A DNA stretch of 64,000 nucleotides. Source: Lachnospiraceae bacterium (lineage in GTDB: Bacteria > Bacillota > Clostridia > Lachnospirales > Lachnospiraceae). The notes below the pieces were generated by a model, which was not told the DNA's origin, searched no databases, and saw nothing but the letters and a program-made list of their open reading frames with translations. The stretch spans positions 32,011 to 96,010 of the forward strand of contig SVFN01000003.1 in the NCBI GenBank assembly GCA_015056815.1, given 5' to 3'. Below, piece by piece: positions 59,257 to 64,000 of the stretch. Within the stretch, counting starts at the first letter, position 1, and every line of letters starts with the position of its first letter. The position numbers were made by a program, and so were the translations under genes.

Positions 59257-60048
59257 ATGGAGTTGTCAAAGAGATTAAAAGCTGTGGCGGATCTGGTCTC
59301 GCGCGGCAGAAATGTGGCAGATATCGGATGCGACCATGGATATGTATCGATATATTTGTGTGAAAAACAGATTGCTGAAAAAGTCATTGCGATGGATGTG
59401 AACGACGGCCCGCTTGCCCGTGCCAGAGAGCATATCAGACAGGCGGGGCTTAGCAGGTACATAGAGACCAGACTGTCGGATGGCGCAGATGCACTCGGGG
59501 CAAAAGAAGCAGATAGCGCTGTGATCGCCGGTATGGGCGGCAGACTGATGGTCCGGATCCTTTCACAGGCCGCAGCAAGGATCGGGAATTTTGAGGAACT
59601 GGTCTTACAGCCGCAGTCGGAGATCTTTAAAGTCAGGGAATATCTGTGGGAGAATGGATATCAGATCGTTGCAGAGGATATGGTGCTTGAAGACGGGAAG
59701 TATTACCAGATGATAAAGGCGCTGAAACAAGGGAAGACTGCAAAGGATGCCCATGGGACTGATGTATGCAAAGAGTTTGAAAAGATTGCAGAAAAGACCG
59801 GTGTTTCGGCCGGACAGGTGCGGGAGGCGTGTGCGTGGTATGGACCGCTTTTGCTTAAAACAGGACATACCGTCTGTCGGGAATATCGCGCGCGGGAATA
59901 CCGTAATCTGGACAGGATCAGACAGCATATAACAGAACAGAAGGCGACTTCGGAGACGATAGAGCGTGTGGAGGAGCTTTCATATAAATTGGAGATACTG
60001 CAAGTGGCAGAGAAAGTAGGGAATGTATATGGTGACAGTCAGAATTAA
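59257..60048 (+). CDS. trmK: tRNA (adenine-22-N1)-methyltransferase
   Basis: TrmK methylates N1 of A22 in tRNAs, using S-adenosylmethionine. The 263-residue protein starts LSKRLKAVADLVSRGRNVAD and has the SAM-binding loop ADIGCDHGYVSIYL (about 24-37), the second acidic loop DVNDGPLARA, and AVIAGMGGRLM near 89-99, characteristic of the family. It begins one base after the rpoD stop, so it is co-translated. Its end overlaps the following kinase gene by 26 bases. Confidence 0.93.
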   Translation: MELSKRLKAVADLVSRGRNVADIGCDHGYVSIYLCEKQIAEKVIAMDVNDGPLARAREHIRQAGLSRYIETRLSDGADALGAKEADSAVIAGMGGRLMVRILSQAAARIGNFEELVLQPQSEIFKVREYLWENGYQIVAEDMVLEDGKYYQMIKALKQGKTAKDAHGTDVCKEFEKIAEKTGVSAGQVREACAWYGPLLLKTGHTVCREYRAREYRNLDRIRQHITEQKATSETIERVEELSYKLEILQVAEKVGNVYGDSQN

Positions 60049-61711
60049 GGCACTGATCGCTCCGGGGGATTACAGGGTAGTGGAACAGACCTGTGAAGAG
60101 GGCACTACATACGAGGAGCTGATCGCGGATTATCAGGAAGCGTATGAACACCAGATTGCACTGGTGCTTGTAAACGGCAAGATCACAGAGCTTTTTAAGC
60201 GAATCAAAAAAGATTGTGATATATCGTTCATCACACTGAAGGATGATATCGGTCATAAGACATATGTGCGTTCCGCAACGATGCTTATGATGAAGGCAAT
60301 CCACGATGTGGCCGGTGAGGATATGATCGAGCATGTTAAGGTTGAGTATGCGATCGGAAAGGGATATTTTTGCAGCATAAAGGGAAACTGCACTGTGGAT
60401 TATAAGCTGGCACAGACTGTGGCTGAGAGAATGTATGAGCTGGTGGAGCAGGATATCCCGCTTTACAAAAAGGCGATGCCGGTCAAGAAAGCAGTGGAGC
60501 TTTTTGTGAAACAGAAGATGTATGATAAGGAGAAGCTGTTTCGCTACCGCAGAAGCTCTACCGTTAATGTGTATGAGCTGGATGGCTATTATGACTATTA
60601 TTATGGCTATATGCTTCCAAGTACCGGATATATCAAACGGTTTACCCTGCAGCAGTATGAGGGAGGCTTCGTACTGAATCTTCCCGAAAAGCAGGATCCG
60701 ACTAAGATTGATATATTTGAGCCGCGCAAGAAATTATTTGAGACACTCCATCAGGCAACGGAATGGGGGATCCAGCTTGGTATCGATACGGTGGGAGATC
60801 TGAACGATCAGATCTGCGCAGGTGGTCTGAGCGATCTGATCTTAGTGCAGGAGGCTCTGCAGGAGAGAAGGATCGGAGAGATCGCCAAAGAGATTTCCGA
60901 GCGCGGAGGAGTGAAATTTGTCATGATCGCAGGACCTTCGTCCAGCGGCAAGACGACTTTCTCACACAGGCTTTCCGTACAGCTTCGCACATATGGCTTA
61001 AAACCGCATCCGATCGCACTGGATGATTATTTTAAAAATCGCGAAGATACGCCGAGAGATGAGAACGGCGATTATAATTTTGAGTGTCTGGATGCACTTG
61101 ACATTGAGAAGATCAATGACGATATGAGCCGTCTTCTGGCAGGTGAGCGGGTGGAAATCCCCAGTTTTAACTTCAAGACAGGTCAGAGAGAATACAAAGG
61201 AAATTTCAAACAGCTTGGATCGGAGGATGTCCTTGTGCTTGAGGGAATTCATGGCCTGAATGACAAGCTGACATATGCGCTGCCGGTGGATAGTAAATAT
61301 AAGATTTACATAAGTGCGTTGACCAGTCTGAACATTGACGAGCATAACAGGATCCCGACGACGGATGGCAGACTGATCCGACGCATGGTAAGGGATGCGC
61401 GTACCAGAGGAGCTTCCGCGAAGAGGACCATTGAGATGTGGCCTTCTGTCAGACGCGGGGAGGAGGAGAATATCTTCCCGTATCAGGAGGGAGCCGATGC
61501 ATTCTTCAATTCAGCGCTGATCTATGAACTGGCGGTTTTGAAGCAGTTCGCAGAGCCTTTATTGTTTGAGATCACGCCGGAAGATAAGGAGTATTATGAG
61601 GCGAAGAGACTTTTGAAATTCTTTGAATATTTCTTAGGTGTCAGCAGTGAGAATCTTCCGAATAATTCGATCGTGAGAGAGTTTGTGGGAGGAAGCTGCT
61701 TCCCGGTATAA
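60023..61711 (+). CDS. TGS/SAD-like domain-uridine kinase-like nucleoside kinase
   Basis: This 562-residue protein has an N-terminal ThrRS-like part: a TGS-like fold about 1-70 and an editing-like region about 75-280. A P-loop kinase domain of the uridine kinase family (about 290-490) shows AGPSSSGKTTFSHRL near 306-320 and LDDYFKNREDTPRDENGDY, EGIHGLND and RRMVRDARTRG. It probably phosphorylates a nucleoside; the role of the synthetase-like front is unknown. This domain order is common in clostridia. The start overlaps trmK by 26 bases in another frame; an ATG two codons later is an alternative. Confidence 0.88.
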   Translation: MYMVTVRIKALIAPGDYRVVEQTCEEGTTYEELIADYQEAYEHQIALVLVNGKITELFKRIKKDCDISFITLKDDIGHKTYVRSATMLMMKAIHDVAGEDMIEHVKVEYAIGKGYFCSIKGNCTVDYKLAQTVAERMYELVEQDIPLYKKAMPVKKAVELFVKQKMYDKEKLFRYRRSSTVNVYELDGYYDYYYGYMLPSTGYIKRFTLQQYEGGFVLNLPEKQDPTKIDIFEPRKKLFETLHQATEWGIQLGIDTVGDLNDQICAGGLSDLILVQEALQERRIGEIAKEISERGGVKFVMIAGPSSSGKTTFSHRLSVQLRTYGLKPHPIALDDYFKNREDTPRDENGDYNFECLDALDIEKINDDMSRLLAGERVEIPSFNFKTGQREYKGNFKQLGSEDVLVLEGIHGLNDKLTYALPVDSKYKIYISALTSLNIDEHNRIPTTDGRLIRRMVRDARTRGASAKRTIEMWPSVRRGEEENIFPYQEGADAFFNSALIYELAVLKQFAEPLLFEITPEDKEYYEAKRLLKFFEYFLGVSSENLPNNSIVREFVGGSCFPV

Positions 61712-61729
61712 TCATTTCCGGGAAAAGAT

Positions 61730-61876
61730 ATGGATAAGAATGATTTACTGTATCAGTTTCAACATCGTGTTCTGCCGGAGAATCTGTTTTATTCTGGCAC
61801 TAATCTGGTGGCGGTATTAAAAAAACGGAGGCTTTGTATAGACCTTTGGATGGAATGTTTGCAGAGATTGAAATAG
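61730..61876 (+). pseudogene. Short N-terminal remnant or small ORF
   Basis: A 48-residue frame starts MDKNDLLYQFQHRVLPENLF and continues YSGTNLVAVLKKRRLCIDLW before a stop. It resembles the beginning of a longer uncharacterised Lachnospiraceae protein that I recall only loosely. The remaining stretch to rnpB (61877-61978) shows no gene. Confidence 0.3.
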
Positions 61877-61978
61877 GACATTCCTGATGTGAAAACTGAT
61901 TATGGAAATGGAATCATAGATTGATCGAAGTGCAGAAATATCCGGAATGTTGACCGGATAGACAATTTGCAGATAATT

Positions 61979-62317
61979 GTAAGTGGGACAAATGTTCGCG
62001 GCTGATTTTTATCAGGTGAGGAAAGTCCGGGCTTCACAGGGCAGGATGCCGGATAACGTCCGGTGGAGGCGACTCCAAGGCCAGTGCAACAGAAATATAC
62101 CGCCATGCGTGCATGGTAAGGTTGGAAGGGCAGTGTAAGAGACTACCGCCCTGTTGGTAACAACAGGGGCATATGTAAACCCCATCCGAAGCAAGACCGA
62201 AACGAAAACAATGCAGTTGCCCGCTGGGTTTTCAGGTTGGTCGCTTGATGTGGCTGGCAACAGTCATACTAGATAGATGAACATTCGAGACATAACCCGG
62301 CTTATCGTCCCGCTTAC
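61979..62317 (+). ncRNA. rnpB: RNase P RNA, class A
   Basis: This is the catalytic RNA of RNase P, which cuts tRNA 5' leaders. P1 is formed by GTAAGTGGGAC at the 5' end and GTCCCGCTTAC at the 3' end. The universally conserved GAGGAAAGTCCGGGCT block (CR-I) follows, then AGGCGACTCCAAGGCCAGTG-like CR sequences, ACAGAAATATACCGCC and, near the 3' end, AGATAGATGAACATTCGAGAC with the universally conserved ACA box. A P3-like GCTG/CAG arm and a TTGGTAACAACAGG loop fit the ancestral A type instead of the B type of Bacillus. A T-rich tail follows. Confidence 0.96.
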
Positions 62318-62337
62318 AGTTTTTTTTGGAGGAAACA

Positions 62338-63750
62338 ATGCTTTTTAATTCGCTTGGATTTGCGATTTTTTTACCGATAGTATTTTTGCTGTTCTGGGCA
62401 ATGCCCCAGAAGCACCGCTGGATCGTATTATTACTTTCCAGCTATTATTTTTATATGAGCTGGAATGTGAAATATGTGGTATTGATCCTGTTTACAACGA
62501 TCGTTTCCTATGTGACAGCTCTCATATTGGAAAAAACACCTCGGGAAGGGAAACGAAAACTATGCCTCACTTTGGCACTGTGCGCCTGCCTGGGTGTTTT
62601 ATTTGTGTTCAAGTATTTTAATTTCTTTACTGAGACAGTTGTGCGGCTGCTGCAGCGATTTGCACTTCCCATACATCCCGTCACGCTGAAGCTTATGCTG
62701 CCGGTCGGCATTTCTTTTTATACTTTCCAGACCTTGAGCTATGTGATCGATGTGTACCGTGGCGAGGTAAAAGCCGAAAGACATTTCGGCAGATATGCGG
62801 CCTTTATCTCTTTCTTTCCGCAACTTGTGGCGGGACCGATCGAGCGGACCGATAATCTTCTTCCGCAGATCAACAAAAAAGAATTTCAGTTTTCTTATGA
62901 GAATGCAAGTTATGGACTAAAGCTCATGGCCTGGGGATTTTTCAAGAAACTTGTGATCGCTGACAATCTTGGAGTTTATGTGGATCAGATCTTCAATGAT
63001 GTCACTTATTATAAAGGGTTTTCGGTTTTGCTTTCGGTGCTGTTTTTTACCCTGCAGATCTACTGTGATTTTTCGGGATATTCCGATATTGCCATCGGAA
63101 CGGCCAGACTGTTTGATATCCGGCTGATGACGAATTTTAAAAGTCCCTATTTCTCCGGTTCTGTAAGGGAATTCTGGACACGCTGGCATATTTCACTTTC
63201 CTCATGGTTTCGCGACTATGTATATATTCCGTTAGGGGGAAACCGCGTTTCCCGGCTCCGCAATTGCGTGAATCTGATGGTAACATTTTTGATCAGCGGA
63301 CTCTGGCATGGCGCAGCCTGGACATTTGTGGTATGGGGCGGCGTACATGGAGCGCTGCAGATCGTGGAAAAACAGCTGTTTGGGAAGAAGAAACTCCCAA
63401 AACTTCTGGTATTTGTTCCGGTAGCTCTTGCATGGGTGTTCTTTCGCGCAAATTCCATGACGGATGCCATCTATGTCTTCTCCCATCTGTTTACGGGAAT
63501 AACGGCTCCGAAAGAGTATTTTCTGGCGCCTATGTCGGATTTTGACTGGACGATAAAGCAGATCTGCTTTTTGACGGCGCCGGTCATGCTGTTAGCTGCT
63601 TATGATCATGCGGCACTTACCGGCGATCCGATCGAAACGATCAGCCGACTGCCGAGAGCGGGACGCTGGGCGATTTATTATGTGTTTTTACTTACCGTAA
63701 TCCTGCTTGCATCCTTTAATGCGCAGGAATTCGTGTATTTCCAGTTTTAG
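62338..63750 (+). CDS. MBOAT O-acyltransferase (AlgI/DltB-like)
   Basis: This 470-residue polytopic membrane protein has the MBOAT signature. LMLPVGISFYTFQTLSYVID (about 118-137) and SFFPQLVAGPIERTDNLLPQ are typical of AlgI. The catalytic His lies in FWTRWHISLSSWFRDYVYIPLGG (about 278-300), with a second in FLISGLWHGAAWTFVVWGG (about 314-332). AlgI-like proteins transfer acetyl or D-alanyl groups to exopolysaccharides or teichoic acids; the partner acetylesterase-like (AlgJ/DltD) gene would be expected next, beyond the window. GGAGG lies six bases before the ATG. Confidence 0.92.
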   Translation: MLFNSLGFAIFLPIVFLLFWAMPQKHRWIVLLLSSYYFYMSWNVKYVVLILFTTIVSYVTALILEKTPREGKRKLCLTLALCACLGVLFVFKYFNFFTETVVRLLQRFALPIHPVTLKLMLPVGISFYTFQTLSYVIDVYRGEVKAERHFGRYAAFISFFPQLVAGPIERTDNLLPQINKKEFQFSYENASYGLKLMAWGFFKKLVIADNLGVYVDQIFNDVTYYKGFSVLLSVLFFTLQIYCDFSGYSDIAIGTARLFDIRLMTNFKSPYFSGSVREFWTRWHISLSSWFRDYVYIPLGGNRVSRLRNCVNLMVTFLISGLWHGAAWTFVVWGGVHGALQIVEKQLFGKKKLPKLLVFVPVALAWVFFRANSMTDAIYVFSHLFTGITAPKEYFLAPMSDFDWTIKQICFLTAPVMLLAAYDHAALTGDPIETISRLPRAGRWAIYYVFLLTVILLASFNAQEFVYFQF

Positions 63751-63762
63751 AGGGTCACTTAC

Positions 63763-64000
63763 GAAACTAAAAAACAGTATCCAAAAATCAGTGCGTAAGA
63801 ACTATGAACGACGGCGGAACGAATGTGACAGAGGAGAGAATGTTCTCTGCCATACCGCACTGATTGTTTGGATACGGAACTAAAAAAACAGTATCCAAAA
63901 ATCAGTGCCAGAGAACAATGAACGACGGCGGAACGAATGTGACAGAGGAGAGAATGTTCTCTGCCATACCGCACTGATTGTTTGGATACGGAACTAAAAA
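63763..64000 (+). repeat. ACAGTA/TACGGAACT hairpin element, tail plus tandem copies 6 and 7
   Basis: A lone tail, TTACGAAACTAAAAA (63769-63774 onward), is followed by two nearly identical units of 114 bases. Each has head ACAGTA, arm GTATCCAAAAATCAGTG (63777 and 63891), a long interior with an AGAGAATGTTCTCT sub-hairpin and CTGCCATACCG, arm CACTGATTGTTTGGATAC (63858 and 63972) with a TG bulge, and tail GGAACTAAAAA. The second tail ends exactly at the window edge, so a gene start is expected just outside. Confidence 0.85.

Overview
The window looks like a low-to-mid GC Firmicute of the class Clostridia, most probably a Lachnospiraceae gut anaerobe. The evidence is the gene orders dgt-dnaG-rpoD-trmK and infC-rpmI-rplT, a Thr T-box ahead of thrS, strong AGGAGG ribosome sites, a secreted Big2/SASA esterase, a stand-alone AAA/PD-(D/E)XK protein, DUF1540 and SEC-C proteins, and a class A RNase P RNA. 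The genus is inferred from remembered family resemblance only; no search was run.

Region by region. 1-9.7 kb is housekeeping: a lipoprotein pair, purB-purA, a HAD phosphatase, a membrane pseudokinase that has lost every catalytic landmark, a SEC-C protein, and a Thr T-box leader controlling a small membrane protein and thrS. 9.7-14.1 kb holds small accessory genes (acyltransferase, DUF1540, YdcF) separated by structured non-coding DNA. 14.1-38.5 kb is an accessory and defence-like island. It carries an AAA/PD-(D/E)XK protein, remnants of WYL and RhuM genes, an AbiL-like ATPase/RloB pair with a frameshifted second gene, the C-terminal half of a DUF3427 helicase, Nudix, GNAT, MazG-like and HNH genes, a MerR-TipAS regulator, an inverted-repeat mobile-like element, a receiver protein and an ECF sigma/RsiV-like pair. 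It continues with a GmrSD-like DUF262/DUF1524 nuclease between 28-bp direct repeats, a fusion of a nucleoside deoxyribosyltransferase-like domain with an Fe-S HhH glycosylase-like domain, an SF1 helicase-PLD protein resembling type II Mokosh, an IS605-type tnpB element and a SUV3-like RNA helicase.

38.5-47.6 kb mixes a DUF3990 (ADP-ribosyltransferase-like) gene behind helically spaced TTGCAA boxes, a prolyl-tRNA editing protein, a transglutaminase lipoprotein, and a decayed corrinoid-uptake operon in which a cobalamin riboswitch now abuts a truncated permease. It also has an Lrp / stand-alone RNA polymerase alpha-CTD / ADP-ribosylglycohydrolase operon, a secreted flavodoxin and an HD-domain protein. 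47.6-64 kb is core again: infC (AUU start)-rpmI-rplT, pepD, htrA, two tRNA-Leu genes, dgt-dnaG-rpoD-trmK-nucleoside kinase, rnpB and an MBOAT acyltransferase.

Across the window runs a hairpin family, head ACAGTA and tail TACGGAACTwAAA, whose arms change together between loci. It sits directly before the ribosome binding sites of unrelated genes and occurs in tandem at three loci. Together with the glycosylase-fusion/helicase-PLD pair, this is the most likely undescribed biology here. All functional calls come from motif reading; none was checked by search.
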